DNA from: Cerasicoccus maritimus
GTDB taxonomy: Bacteria > Verrucomicrobiota > Verrucomicrobiia > Opitutales > Cerasicoccaceae
Length of the DNA stretch: 64,000 nt
Assembly (NCBI GenBank): GCA_031296935.1
Contig: JAVDPD010000006.1
Span: 62,001-126,000, forward strand
Direction of reading: 5' to 3'
A model generated the notes under the pieces. It saw nothing but the letters and a program-made list of their open reading frames with translations, was not told where the DNA came from and ran no database searches. Below are positions 7,947 through 15,536 of the stretch, in pieces. The first letter of the stretch is position 1, and each line of letters opens with the position of its first letter. The translations under genes and the position numbers were made by a program.

Positions 7947-8777
7947 TTATGCGAAAAATGGGTTGCGGCGCAGCTCGTCGGCCACGGTGGTCATGGGGCC
8001 ATGGCCGGGGCAGAGGATCGTCTCGGCAGGCAGGCTGAGCACGCGCTCGCGAATTTGGGTGAGGGCAAGGCGGTAGTTGGCGCGCACGCCACCGATGGAG
8101 CCCGCGAAAATGGCGTCGCCCACGATGGCGACCGGGCGGGCGAGGCCATCTATTATATACGTGACGCCGCCGGGTGAGTGGCCGCTGGTTTCGCGGGCGG
8201 TGACTTGGAGGCCGCCGAGGGCGAAGGTTTGGCCGTCGCGGATGTCGGTAGCGCCGGTCAGCGACTCGTTGCCGTGGACGTAGATTTTGCCGCCAGGCGC
8301 GAGCGCGTCCTTGAGCTTGGCGAGGTCTTTAATGTGGTCGCGGTGGGTGTGGGTGATGAAAATGGTTTCGAGCGTCCAGCCGTTTTCCTTCAGGGCGGCG
8401 AGCAGTGGGGCAGCGTCGGCTCCGGTGTCGAATGCGGCGGCTTTGCCGGTGGCGGGGTCGCCGACGAGGTAGGCGTTGACGGTCATTTCCTCGTAGCCGG
8501 GCACGGGGTGCGGGGTGTTGATCTGCACGAGGCCATCGAGCGCGAGCGGCTCCGGATACCAGGCTTGTTCGCCGAGGGCGACGAGGGCGTCGGCGCTGAG
8601 CCCGAGGACGGGGGCCACGGCGTGCGCGGTGTCGGCGGAGAACTCGCCCTTGCGCAGTTGGCGGATGGCGGTGCGCTCGGCGGCGCATTGTTCGGCCAGC
8701 TCGCCGTCGCTGAGGCCGAGGCCGGATTGGGCTTTGCTCACGACGTCTTCGACGAGGTCTTCGATGGGGATGCTCAT
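7947..8777 (-). CDS. Metallo-beta-lactamase-fold hydrolase with N-terminal Cro/C1-like HTH
   Basis: 276 residues in two parts. Residues 1-75 look like a helix-turn-helix of the XRE type (LSDGELAEQCAAERTAIRQL, then AHAVAPVLGLSADALVAL). Residues 85-270 are a metallo-beta-lactamase domain of the glyoxalase II type with THTHRDH near residue 147 as zinc ligands, ETSGHSPGG, GDAIF and CPGHGP as the further metal-binding motifs. Thiolester or related hydrolase activity is expected of the catalytic domain; the fused DNA-binding-like domain suggests a metabolite-sensing or DNA-associated role, which is inference. Confidence 0.85.
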   Translation of the reverse strand: MSIPIEDLVEDVVSKAQSGLGLSDGELAEQCAAERTAIRQLRKGEFSADTAHAVAPVLGLSADALVALGEQAWYPEPLALDGLVQINTPHPVPGYEEMTVNAYLVGDPATGKAAAFDTGADAAPLLAALKENGWTLETIFITHTHRDHIKDLAKLKDALAPGGKIYVHGNESLTGATDIRDGQTFALGGLQVTARETSGHSPGGVTYIIDGLARPVAIVGDAIFAGSIGGVRANYRLALTQIRERVLSLPAETILCPGHGPMTTVADELRRNPFFA

Positions 8778-8829
8778 GCGGAAATGATTTGCGGCGCGGG
8801 CGGGCTTGGCCAGTCTTTGTTCAAATTTG

Positions 8830-9753
8830 ATGCATCTACGGCGAACATTTTTGGTGGTAATGGCGTGCTGGGCGCTGCTGAGCGGCTGTGGGTTGAGCGC
8901 GGGCCCGGGCAAGACGGTTTACTACGATGTGCCGCAACGCGGGGGCGTCGGCTTGGAGGCCATTGGCGAGCTGCCCGACGAGATTGACGAGTCGTCCGGG
9001 CTTGCGCGGGGGACGGCGCCCGGCGTTTTCTGGACGCTTAATGACAGTGGCGACCGCGCGCGGATTTTCGCCATCGACGCCTATGGCAAGGTGGTAGGCG
9101 CGGCTGGCGAAGCGGGCATTAAGATTGAAGGCGCGCGCAACCAGGACTGGGAGGATTTAGCGTCGGATTTTCGCGGCAATTTGATCATCCCCGATCTGGG
9201 TAATAACAACAACCGCCGGCGCAATTTAACAATCTATCAGGTGCCGGAGCCCGATTACGCGACGGCGACGACGGCAAGCGTCAGCGCGGCGTGGCAGGTG
9301 CATTATCCGGAGCAATACGAGTTCCCGCCCGTGTTGAACAACTACGACTGTGAGGCGCTCTTTGTGGCGAAGGGGAAGATTTATTTAGTGATGAAGCACC
9401 GCGCCGACCGCGAGGCCGCGCTTTATCGGCTGGATTCGGAGAGCGAAACGGAGTCCAACGCGATGACGCTTGTGGGCAAAGCGCACATGCGGGAAATGGT
9501 CACGGCAGCGGCGTCCTGGAACGACGGAGAGCAGATCGCGGTGCTGACTTACACCGGAATTTGGCTGTTCACGCCGCCAGACGGCGATGCGGACCGGATG
9601 TTTACCGGCGAGGTGCGTTGGTTGCCGATTCGCGCGGGGCAATGCGAGGCCATTGCGTTTCTCGATGCCGAGACGCTGCTGATTACCAACGAGCAGCAGG
9701 AGGTGTTTCACGTGCCCGTGGCGGACCTAAGCAACGTCCCGTTGCATCGATAG
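8830..9753 (+). CDS. Putative lipoprotein of unknown function, possible beta-propeller
   Basis: 307 residues. MHLRRTFLVVMACWALLSGC ends in a lipobox (LLSGC), so a lipid-anchored envelope protein is predicted. The mature part holds ELPDEIDESSGLARG, FWTLNDSGD, RNQDWEDLASD and DCEALFVAKGKIYLV, a pattern common in periplasmic beta-propeller-like proteins that lack known catalytic residues. The frame ends with NVPLHR followed by TAG, and these last codons lie in the arm of an inverted repeat (9741-9964). ATG 8806 is a possible earlier start but destroys the signal peptide position. Confidence 0.75.
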   Translation: MHLRRTFLVVMACWALLSGCGLSAGPGKTVYYDVPQRGGVGLEAIGELPDEIDESSGLARGTAPGVFWTLNDSGDRARIFAIDAYGKVVGAAGEAGIKIEGARNQDWEDLASDFRGNLIIPDLGNNNNRRRNLTIYQVPEPDYATATTASVSAAWQVHYPEQYEFPPVLNNYDCEALFVAKGKIYLVMKHRADREAALYRLDSESETESNAMTLVGKAHMREMVTAAASWNDGEQIAVLTYTGIWLFTPPDGDADRMFTGEVRWLPIRAGQCEAIAFLDAETLLITNEQQEVFHVPVADLSNVPLHR

Positions 9754-9964
9754 ATTTTTGCAGTGCAAAAATGCAGAGGGGCAGCGTGCGTATGTGTATG
9801 GGGAGATTGACCACTCCGCTGTGGCGGCTCGCTTGTAAGCGTCGTCCTTCCTTTGGGCAGATGGCTTGGGGCGTAGGGGCAGTGTGCGGCTTGTCTGGAG
9901 ACTGCGCCCTACCTCATTTAGTTGGAGTGGCCATTTTCGCAGTGCGAAAATCTATCGATGCAAC
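9741..9964. repeat. Inverted-repeat pair spanning the ends of two convergent genes
   Basis: Two 33-bp arms, 9741-9773 and 9932-9964, are near-perfect inverted copies beginning GTTGCATCGATAGATTTT. Each arm contains the last codons (LHR) and stop of the gene that runs into it, and a spaced palindrome (TTTTTGC-AGT-GCAAAAA on the left, TTTTCGC-AGT-GCGAAAA on the right). Between the arms are further nested repeats: GTAGGG/CCCTAC hairpin at about 9873-9912 and a direct repeat GGGGCAG-GTGCG at about 9778 and 9879. Confidence 0.85.
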
Positions 9965-10677
9965 AGGATGTTGCAGGCGAAGTTTTCGATGGCTTTGGCG
10001 TCCTGGCAGAGCCAGCGGGTGAGGATGCGCTCTTTTTCCTCCTCGGAGAGGCGCCAAGGGAGGTCGCTGTCGCGGAGGCGTTGGGTGAGTTCGTAGAGGC
10101 AGAGCGAGCTGAAGACGGAGAGGTTGTAGCTCTGGGTGAAGCCGTGCATGGGGAGCTTGAACCAGACGTCGGCGGCGTCGTGGGCGGCTTCGGAGAGGCC
10201 GCGTCGCTCGTGGCCGATGAGGACGGCGAGGGGTTTGTCGAGGGGGACTTCGTCGAGGGGGAGGGCGTCGTCACGGAGGGTGGCGGCGGCGCAGCGGTAG
10301 CCCTGTGCGCGGAGTTTATCGAGGCAGTCGGGGGTTTGGTCGTAGCGTTCGACGTCGATCCACTTGGCGCCGCCCATGGCCACCTGGTTGCTGATCTTGA
10401 ACTTGCGCGACTTTTCGACCACGTGGACCGTCTGCACGCCAAAGCACTCGGCGGTGCGGAGGACGGCGGAGCTGTTGTGCGGTTGGAAGATGTCCTCCAG
10501 GACGATGGAGAGCCACTGGGTGCGTTCGCCGAGGACGCGGCGCATTTCCTTGAGGCGGCGGGGGTGGTTGCGCTCGGCAATGAGTTTTTCCCGCAGTTGG
10601 GCGAGCTCGTCGCGCGGCATGGATTCCAGCGCGTTGACGAGTTCGTCGGGTAATGGGTCGAATACGGGATTGGGCAT
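9952..10677 (-). CDS. trmH: TrmH/SpoU family RNA 2'-O-methyltransferase (probable tRNA Gm18 type)
   Basis: 241 residues. The three SPOUT motifs are in order: QPHNSSAVLRTAE (near residue 65), VLIGHERRGLS (near 150) and LPMHGFTQSYNLSVFSSLCLYE (near 175-195; the knot region, quoted only by its key residues M-x-G-x-x-x-S-x-N-x-S). KWIDVERY between motifs 1 and 2 and the C-terminal helix are as in TrmH. ATG 10677 was chosen over an upstream in-frame start because the extra residues are unrelated. The 3' end lies within an inverted repeat. Confidence 0.85.
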   Translation of the reverse strand: MPNPVFDPLPDELVNALESMPRDELAQLREKLIAERNHPRRLKEMRRVLGERTQWLSIVLEDIFQPHNSSAVLRTAECFGVQTVHVVEKSRKFKISNQVAMGGAKWIDVERYDQTPDCLDKLRAQGYRCAAATLRDDALPLDEVPLDKPLAVLIGHERRGLSEAAHDAADVWFKLPMHGFTQSYNLSVFSSLCLYELTQRLRDSDLPWRLSEEEKERILTRWLCQDAKAIENFACNILLHR

Positions 10678-10744
10678 TGCGTTCAATAAAGACCACGGGA
10701 AAATGAAAAATGACAAATGAAAAATAATCTGTGCCATTTAGGCC

Positions 10745-10774
10745 TTGACGGGGCGCCGGTATTGTCCATTTATC
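10745..10774 (+). promoter_or_regulatory. Probable sigma-70 type promoter of rpsU
   Basis: TTGACG at 10745-10750 followed, after 18 bases, by TTTATC at 10769-10774, about 37 bases before the rpsU start. The -35 match is good, the -10 match moderate. Confidence 0.45.
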
Positions 10775-10810
10775 CTCTGCTTTTTCCCGAAATCCAATTT
10801 TAGAACACTT

Positions 10811-11011
10811 ATGCCAGTTGATGTAAAAGTCCGCAAAGGCGAGCCCATGGAAAAGGCGCTCCGCCGCCTGAAGAAGAAGCTCGACCGCGAAGGCGTCATC
10901 CGTGACGTGCGCGCCAAGCGCTACTTCGAAAAGCCCTGTGAAGTCCGTCGCCGCAAGAAGAAGGTGGCCGCCTTCACCAACATGCTGCGCCAACGCTACG
11001 AAAACCAGTAA
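10811..11011 (+). CDS. rpsU: 30S ribosomal protein S21
   Basis: 66 residues, very basic, with the S21 pattern VRKGEPMEKALRRLKKKL, then RRRYFEKP-type (here AKRYFEKPCEVRRRKKK) and a C-terminal basic tail. S21 helps 30S subunits start on natural mRNAs. The start ATG 10811 gives the usual length; the longer frame from 10745 is upstream leader. It is a single-gene unit between a promoter-like site and a hairpin terminator. Confidence 0.95.
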   Translation: MPVDVKVRKGEPMEKALRRLKKKLDREGVIRDVRAKRYFEKPCEVRRRKKKVAAFTNMLRQRYENQ

Positions 11012-11035
11012 TTGGGCTGCAGTTAGCTATTTTAG

Positions 11036-11066
11036 CCGGCGTGGACATTGTTCCCGCCGGTTTTTT
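11036..11066 (+). terminator. Intrinsic terminator of rpsU
   Basis: CCGGCG (11036-11041) pairs with CGCCGG (11055-11060), followed by six T. It lies 25 bases after the rpsU stop. Confidence 0.85.
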
Positions 11067-11293
11067 GTGTCCCCAAATGGCGACTTGGTGGGTGTTTGAG
11101 TGGTGAGTAGCTAAGTGCTTGTCCCTGTAAAAACGATGTTTAGGTTGCCAAAGGCTCGTAAAAACCGCGCTGTAGGCGACAGTGTGCTTGCGTTTATCTT
11201 ATTAAGACCTAAACACTTAACACCGAACCGCACCGGTTGCGCGGGCGACTACCAGCCCGAGTTATCTTTATTTAAATCAATCAATCTGCTGTC

Positions 11294-12124
11294 ATGAATT
11301 CATTCAACGGGATTACTCTGGGAGTCTTGGCTGGCTCGCTTCTTTTTACCGGCTGTGCCTTGAACAACTACATGGAGAAGGAGCACGCGCTCAAGCCGCT
11401 CAAGGAGCAGCTGTTCAGCGGTGAGATTACCCGCCGAGAATATCGGGACAAGAAGGAGCTTCTCCTCCAGGATTATGAGCGCAAAAAAGACGCTATGGGT
11501 ATGGCTGCCCGCCGTGATGCCCTCCGCCCGGTGGAAGATGTACACACGGTAGAGCCGATATTGGAAGAAAAGGCTGAAAAAGCCGATGACGCGGCGATCA
11601 TGGCGGAAGACGAGAAAATTATCGAAGAGCCACCCATGGAAGCAGTCGAGCCGACGAAACCGATGGTGGAAGAGCCGACTAAGCCGACCGGCACCATTGA
11701 TTACGGTTTGCTTTCACGGAGCATCAAAGCCAAGGACACCCCGGCAGCGTCCGCCACGACTGAGCCAGTCATGGTTGGGGGGGAAGAGCTGGTCACAGAC
11801 AGCAAGGATGTAAAGTGGACCAAGGGCAGCGACGGAAAAGTCATTTATGAGGACCCCCGCGGCGCAGAGATGGTTGAACAACTCATTCAGGATGCCAAGT
11901 CGGAGACGCCACCTGCCGAAGTCGTGGCGGTCCCGGTAGCTGATCCGGCCAAGGCTGGCGAGACGCCCACGGTTGACGTGAAGGTAGACGCGCCGGACCC
12001 CGATGCCACTGCTGAAAAGGTCCAGGATAAGGTTGAAGAAGTTAAGGAAGAGGCTCCTAAGGTTCAGGAAGAGCCTGCGAAAGAAGAGGAAGAGCCGGTC
12101 ATCATGGACTTCGGCGATCTCTAG
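11294..12124 (+). CDS. Acidic putative lipoprotein of unknown function
   Basis: 276 residues. Residues 1-21 (ending LLFTGC) form a lipoprotein signal. A short helical part follows (LKEQLFSGEITRREYRDKKE, a SHOCT-like pattern of a short helix with an F-x-G-x-I-x-x-x-E-Y core at about residues 38-52). The rest is low-complexity, rich in Glu, Pro, Val and Lys (for example KEEAPKVQEEPAKEEEE), likely extended and disordered. The SHOCT resemblance is weak. It is a single-gene unit; about 280 bases upstream hold no gene. Function is unknown. Confidence 0.75.
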   Translation: MNSFNGITLGVLAGSLLFTGCALNNYMEKEHALKPLKEQLFSGEITRREYRDKKELLLQDYERKKDAMGMAARRDALRPVEDVHTVEPILEEKAEKADDAAIMAEDEKIIEEPPMEAVEPTKPMVEEPTKPTGTIDYGLLSRSIKAKDTPAASATTEPVMVGGEELVTDSKDVKWTKGSDGKVIYEDPRGAEMVEQLIQDAKSETPPAEVVAVPVADPAKAGETPTVDVKVDAPDPDATAEKVQDKVEEVKEEAPKVQEEPAKEEEEPVIMDFGDL

Positions 12125-12153
12125 TCTTCATAACCAAATCAATTTAGACTGCG

Positions 12154-12185
12154 CCTGCCCGGCTTTTGCTGGGCAGGTTTTTTTT
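12154..12185 (+). terminator. Intrinsic terminator of the acidic lipoprotein gene
   Basis: CCTGCCC (12154-12160) pairs with GGGCAGG (12171-12177), loop of ten, followed by eight T. It lies 30 bases after the stop. Confidence 0.9.
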
Positions 12186-12238
12186 GTCTCGACTTTTGTT
12201 CAGCGCAAGTGGTGGGCATCGGTTCTTTGCCTCTCCGT

Positions 12239-12271
12239 CATTTGCGCACTGCGCAAATCAACCGGTCAAGC
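12239..12271. repeat. REP-like palindromic repeat at the tlyA 3' end
   Basis: Contains the palindrome TTTGCGC-ACT-GCGCAAA and continues with a sequence resembling the arms at 9741-9964 (CAT-TTT, GCA, TGC, then ATC-A-CG-TCAA). It includes the stop codon of the - strand tlyA-like gene (12266-12268). Confidence 0.6.
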
Positions 12272-13039
12272 AGGATGCTTGGTGAGGCCGAGGAGGTATT
12301 CGCGGTTGCCGTCGCCGCCGGAGACGGGGCACTCGATGTGGCCGATGACGGAGCAGTCGGGCAGGGCGGTGGCGGTTTCGATGACGCTGGCCAGGGTCTT
12401 GGCGCGGAGTTGGTCGTCGCGGAGGATGCCTTTGGTCTTGGCAATGACCTCCTTGGGTGCCTCGAACTGCGGTTTGACGAGCAGGACCGCCGTACCGCCG
12501 GGGGCGAGCCGCGACCAGATCGGCGTGATGACTTTCTTTAAAGAGATAAAGGACATATCGGCGACGATCAGCGGGTAAGTCGGGTGGGGGAGCTCCTCTT
12601 CGTCGAGCGCCTTGGCGTTGACGCCTTCTATATTAGTTACGCGCGTGTCGTCGAGGAGGCGGGGGTGGAGCTGGGCATGGCCGACATCCACGCAGGTCAC
12701 GCTGGCGGCGTCGCGCTGGAGCAGGCAGTCGGTGAAGCCGCCGGTGGAGGCGCCGACGTCAAGCGCATCAAGCCCGGAAACGTCGATAGGGTACTGGGCG
12801 AACCACGACTCCAGCTTTTCGCCGCCCTGAGAGACGAAGCGGGGCGGGGCGGAAATCGTCAGCGGCTCGTCGGCTGGGATCTTGGTGCTGGGTTTTGGGA
12901 TAATGGACCCGTCGGCCCGAAATGCCTGACCGGATTTGATGATTCGCTGAGCGATGGCCCGCGATTCCACCACCCCTTGGGCTACGAGGAGTTCGTCGGC
13001 GCGTGTGGGGCGCGGTGGGGGGGCGGAGTGGGACGTCAT
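12266..13039 (-). CDS. tlyA: TlyA family 23S/16S rRNA 2'-O-methyltransferase (hemolysin A-like)
   Basis: 257 residues. An N-terminal S4 RNA-binding domain (RADELLVAQGVVESRAIAQRIIKSGQ shape, about residues 12-70) is followed by an FtsJ-type Rossmann methyltransferase: LDALDVGASTGGFTDCLLQ (SAM site, about residue 85-103), then VADMSFISLKKV and LVKPQFEAPKE. This is the standard TlyA layout; known members methylate ribosomal RNA, and the hemolysin name is historical. ATG 13039 was chosen; upstream codons in the frame are not conserved in character. It is divergent from the dcw cluster. Confidence 0.88.
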   Translation of the reverse strand: MTSHSAPPPRPTRADELLVAQGVVESRAIAQRIIKSGQAFRADGSIIPKPSTKIPADEPLTISAPPRFVSQGGEKLESWFAQYPIDVSGLDALDVGASTGGFTDCLLQRDAASVTCVDVGHAQLHPRLLDDTRVTNIEGVNAKALDEEELPHPTYPLIVADMSFISLKKVITPIWSRLAPGGTAVLLVKPQFEAPKEVIAKTKGILRDDQLRAKTLASVIETATALPDCSVIGHIECPVSGGDGNREYLLGLTKHPA

Positions 13040-13067
13040 TTTTGGGTGAATTGGCCTTTTGGCAGAG

Positions 13068-13097
13068 TTATTCACCAAAATTACCAGGTTATTCACA
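13068..13097. promoter_or_regulatory. Two DnaA-box-like sites upstream of mraZ
   Basis: TTATTCACA at 13089-13097 fits the DnaA box TTATNCACA exactly, and TTATTCACC at 13068-13076 differs at one base; they are 21 bp apart, two helical turns, in the same orientation. They lie in the space between tlyA and the mraZ operator. Chance matches in this AT-rich gap are possible. Confidence 0.35.
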
Positions 13098-13174
13098 AAT
13101 TTCAGCCTCCAAATTCGCCAAAATCGTTACGTATGACGCGTTTATGGAAGAAAAAGTTTGACGAGGGGGGCAAA

Positions 13175-13199
13175 GTGGGGCTTTGTGGGATGTAGTGGG
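13175..13199 (+). promoter_or_regulatory. MraZ operator (three GTGGG repeats)
   Basis: GTGGG occurs at 13175-13179, 13185-13189 and 13195-13199, exactly 10 bp apart, 28 bases before the mraZ start. This is the known arrangement of MraZ binding repeats (TGGG-N5 spaced direct repeats) through which MraZ controls its own operon. A TTGACG at 13158-13163 could be the -35 element that the repeats overlap downstream. Confidence 0.85.
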
Positions 13200-13226
13200 A
13201 CTACTGAGACGCGCGCACTTATCTCC

Positions 13227-13685
13227 ATGATCGATTTCAACCAGGGCTTTTACGCAGGGGAGTTCAGACACAATCTGGACGCCAAGCGGAGGCTCACGGT
13301 CCCGTCCAAGTGGCGTAGCGAAGGCGATGATCAGCAGACCTACCTCGCGTTCCCCGATCCAGCGGGTTGCGTGACGGTCTATCCGCCCGAGATGGTGGCC
13401 GAGCTGAAGGAAAAGATTTCCAAGATCAGCATTGGCGACAAGAAGGGCCGCAAGGCTATCACCAAGCTGCTGGGCTCGGCTGACAGTTTCTCTTTCGACA
13501 AGAATGGGCGCATCAACATCAACGATCGCCTCTTCCAGCACGCCGGCGTCTCCAAGGAGGTCGTCCTGGTGGGCACCGTCAATTTCTTCCAGCTCTGGGA
13601 GCCAGAGCGCTACGAAGCCTACATCTCCGACGAGGATGATGACGATGGAGATCTGAGCGACATCCTCGCCGATCTCGGCTTCTAA
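13227..13685 (+). CDS. mraZ: Transcriptional regulator MraZ
   Basis: 152 residues with the two AbrB-like repeats of MraZ: FRHNLDAKRRLTVPSKWR at about residues 13-30 (D-x-K-x-R-x-x-x-P) and SFDKNGRININDRLFQHAGV at about 90-109. It represses or tunes the division and wall cluster by binding the GTGGG repeats just upstream. The acidic tail (DEDDDDGDLSD) is an addition relative to E. coli MraZ. It is the first gene of the dcw cluster. Confidence 0.95.
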   Translation: MIDFNQGFYAGEFRHNLDAKRRLTVPSKWRSEGDDQQTYLAFPDPAGCVTVYPPEMVAELKEKISKISIGDKKGRKAITKLLGSADSFSFDKNGRININDRLFQHAGVSKEVVLVGTVNFFQLWEPERYEAYISDEDDDDGDLSDILADLGF

Positions 13686-13725
13686 ACCAACCGACTTATG
13701 AAAATTTCCAACCGAACATCTCACC

Positions 13726-13929
13726 ATGAAAATCAGCAAACAACTCTACAACGCCGGCATTCTGGGCCGCCAACGTACGGGACCGACAGACTGGGAATTT
13801 GACCAGGTGCGTCGCCCGATTGGCCGCCAGGACCTGCCCTTTCTCCAAGGGGCAACCCGCGAAGAACCTTCCATCAAGGTTTCCGCCCGCGGCTGGAGGG
13901 TCCTCGCCCATGTGCTCCACCTTCGTTAA
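13726..13929 (+). CDS. Small unknown reading frame between mraZ and rsmH
   Basis: 67 codons filling most of the gap between mraZ and rsmH. The composition looks protein-like (PTDWEFDQVRRPIGRQDLPF) while the overlapping frame is a Pro/Ser/Arg-rich shadow. It ends inside the rsmH start region, overlapping it by 20 bases if rsmH begins at 13910. No good ribosome site precedes it, and I recognise no family. It could be a translated coupling peptide or chance. Confidence 0.4.
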   Translation: MKISKQLYNAGILGRQRTGPTDWEFDQVRRPIGRQDLPFLQGATREEPSIKVSARGWRVLAHVLHLR

Positions 13930-14881
13930 TGGCCCGGCCGAAACCTTGACTCGGACTATGGGACACCTGCCAGTGCTGCTCCGCGAGGTGCTCGAATGCT
14001 TCTCGCCCATCCAGCCCGGAAGGTATCTCGACGGCACATTCGGCGGCGGTGGCCACACGACCGCTCTGCTCGAAGCCAACGAAGGAGTCCACGTCACCGG
14101 ACTCGATTGCGACCCTGCCGCTGCTGAGCGGGCCGCCGCCCTAAGGGAGCGTTATCCCGAAAGATTTTCGTTCTTTGATCTTAATTTCCGCAAACTGGAC
14201 AAACTGACGCAAACAGGTTTCACCGGGGTCCTCTTGGACCTCGGTGTTTCCTCTTTTCAGTTAGACCAGGCCGAACGGGGCTTCTCATTTCGAGAGGACG
14301 CGCCCGCAGACATGCGCTTGAACCCGCGTCAGGGCGTGTCTGCAGCCGAGTTTCTCGAAACCGCCAGTCGGGACGATGTCGTCCGCGCTATCCGCGACCA
14401 AGGGGAGGAAAAACAGTGGAGACGCGTGGTCGACGCCATCCTGGCGGCCCGGGGAACCGGTAAGCTGCAAACGACCGCCAAGCTCGCTGAGCTGATCGCC
14501 GCCAATGTTTCCCAACGCCGCGGCGAACGCATCCACCCGGCGACAAAGTCGTTCCAAGGCATCCGCATCGCCGTCAACGACGAGCTGGGTGCCATCGACG
14601 AGGTTCTACCCAAGGCTTTCGAGGCCCTCGCCCCCGGTGGTGTGTTGGCCGTTATTAGTTTCCACTCCCTGGAAGACCGCCCGGTGAAGCGATTCTTTAA
14701 TCGCGTGACTGGACGTCCCGAGCACGGCCGCGATTCGCGCGCTCAAGATGAGCGCGTGCAGCTCGCGGAACGGCTCACCCGAAAACCGATCGTCGCCGAT
14801 GAGGCGAAGATCGCCGCCAACCCGCGCAGCCGATCGGCCAAATTGCGGGCCGTTCGCAAGCTGACTACACCTCTACGCTGA
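13910..14881 (+). CDS. rsmH: 16S rRNA m4C1402 methyltransferase RsmH (MraW)
   Basis: 323 residues with GHLPVLLREVLECF, YLDGTFGGGGHT (SAM site), GVLLDLGVSSFQLD and AERGFSFREDAPADMRL, followed by FQGIRIAVNDEL and ISFHSLEDRPVKRFF, all landmark motifs of RsmH. It N4-methylates C1402 in the ribosomal P site. ATG 13910 is preceded by GGAGGG at about ten bases; ATG 13958 (MGHLPVLL) is the alternative and is also close to the usual start. Second conserved gene of the dcw cluster. Confidence 0.93.
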   Translation: MCSTFVNGPAETLTRTMGHLPVLLREVLECFSPIQPGRYLDGTFGGGGHTTALLEANEGVHVTGLDCDPAAAERAAALRERYPERFSFFDLNFRKLDKLTQTGFTGVLLDLGVSSFQLDQAERGFSFREDAPADMRLNPRQGVSAAEFLETASRDDVVRAIRDQGEEKQWRRVVDAILAARGTGKLQTTAKLAELIAANVSQRRGERIHPATKSFQGIRIAVNDELGAIDEVLPKAFEALAPGGVLAVISFHSLEDRPVKRFFNRVTGRPEHGRDSRAQDERVQLAERLTRKPIVADEAKIAANPRSRSAKLRAVRKLTTPLR

Positions 14882-14888
14882 GGACTGT

Positions 14889-15029
14889 ATGAAGACCGCC
14901 ATCAATTCAGATCACATCTGGGACATGCTCAAGCGTCGCTCTGATGCGCAATGGACAAACCCCCGGCGTCGCCGGTCCGTCCTGCGCCGTCTGCAAGACG
15001 CTTTGTCCGGCCAAGGCCGGAACCGCTAA
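14889..15029 (+). CDS. Small basic reading frame between rsmH and ftsL
   Basis: 46 residues starting MKTAINSDHIWDMLKRR and ending RLQDALSGQGRNR, eight bases after the rsmH stop, with GAGGA (14880-14884) well placed as ribosome site. It is strongly basic in the middle (NPRRRRSV). It fills the rsmH-ftsL gap exactly and leaves 19 bases before ftsL. I recognise no family. Comparison with other Opitutia dcw clusters would show whether it is conserved. Confidence 0.5.
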   Translation: MKTAINSDHIWDMLKRRSDAQWTNPRRRRSVLRRLQDALSGQGRNR

Positions 15030-15048
15030 CACTCAACTCAATTTTGCC

Positions 15049-15498
15049 ATGACTCACTACACGCATAACCTTAAAATCTGCCGATTCTCTGCTTTCGCTA
15101 TGGGCGCGCTCGCGCTGCTCGTGGTCGCTGGCGGTTCGTTCGGCGTGGTCTATTTGCGCAAGAGCGTGGCGACGACTGCTCAGTCCACTCGCGCCATTCA
15201 CGCGGAGATCACTCAGGCCGAACGCAAGTCCGCCGCCCAGGAAGCACGCATCGCCCGCGCCCACAGCCCGCAAGAGCTGATCGCTGAGGCCCCGGCTGGT
15301 CTGCGCCCGACGCAGGCCGACCAGATCGTGTGGATTCCTCGCGCCCAGCCGCTGACTCCAGTGGACTACGTGGACCCGGCCCTGCCGCTGCCCGCGCCCG
15401 CAGCGCCAATCAACCAAACGCCGACTGCCGTGGCCGACGCACCCGCGCCTGCCGCCCAGAACGAGCAACCGCTATCCATTTCTTTCGCCTTACCCTGA
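15049..15498 (+). CDS. ftsL: FtsL-like division protein
   Basis: 149 residues: short cytoplasmic part (MTHYTHNLKICRF), one membrane helix (FAMGALALLVVAGGSFGVVYL, about residues 16-36), then a heptad-type helix (AIHAEITQAERKSAAQEARIA) and a long Pro/Ala-rich tail. Topology and position between rsmH and ftsI are those of FtsL, the bitopic partner of FtsQ/FtsB that activates FtsW-FtsI; sequence identity in FtsL is always low, so the call rests on position and topology. The proline tail is longer than in E. coli FtsL. Confidence 0.7.
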   Translation: MTHYTHNLKICRFSAFAMGALALLVVAGGSFGVVYLRKSVATTAQSTRAIHAEITQAERKSAAQEARIARAHSPQELIAEAPAGLRPTQADQIVWIPRAQPLTPVDYVDPALPLPAPAAPINQTPTAVADAPAPAAQNEQPLSISFALP

Positions 15499-15536
15499 AC
15501 TTTTCTGAATGAGGCCCGCGCCAGGCCTCGAACCCA

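Noticed and set aside
8178..8987. 269-codon + strand frame across the HTH-hydrolase gene
   Set aside because: Gly/Val/Glu-rich antisense of a gene with all catalytic motifs.
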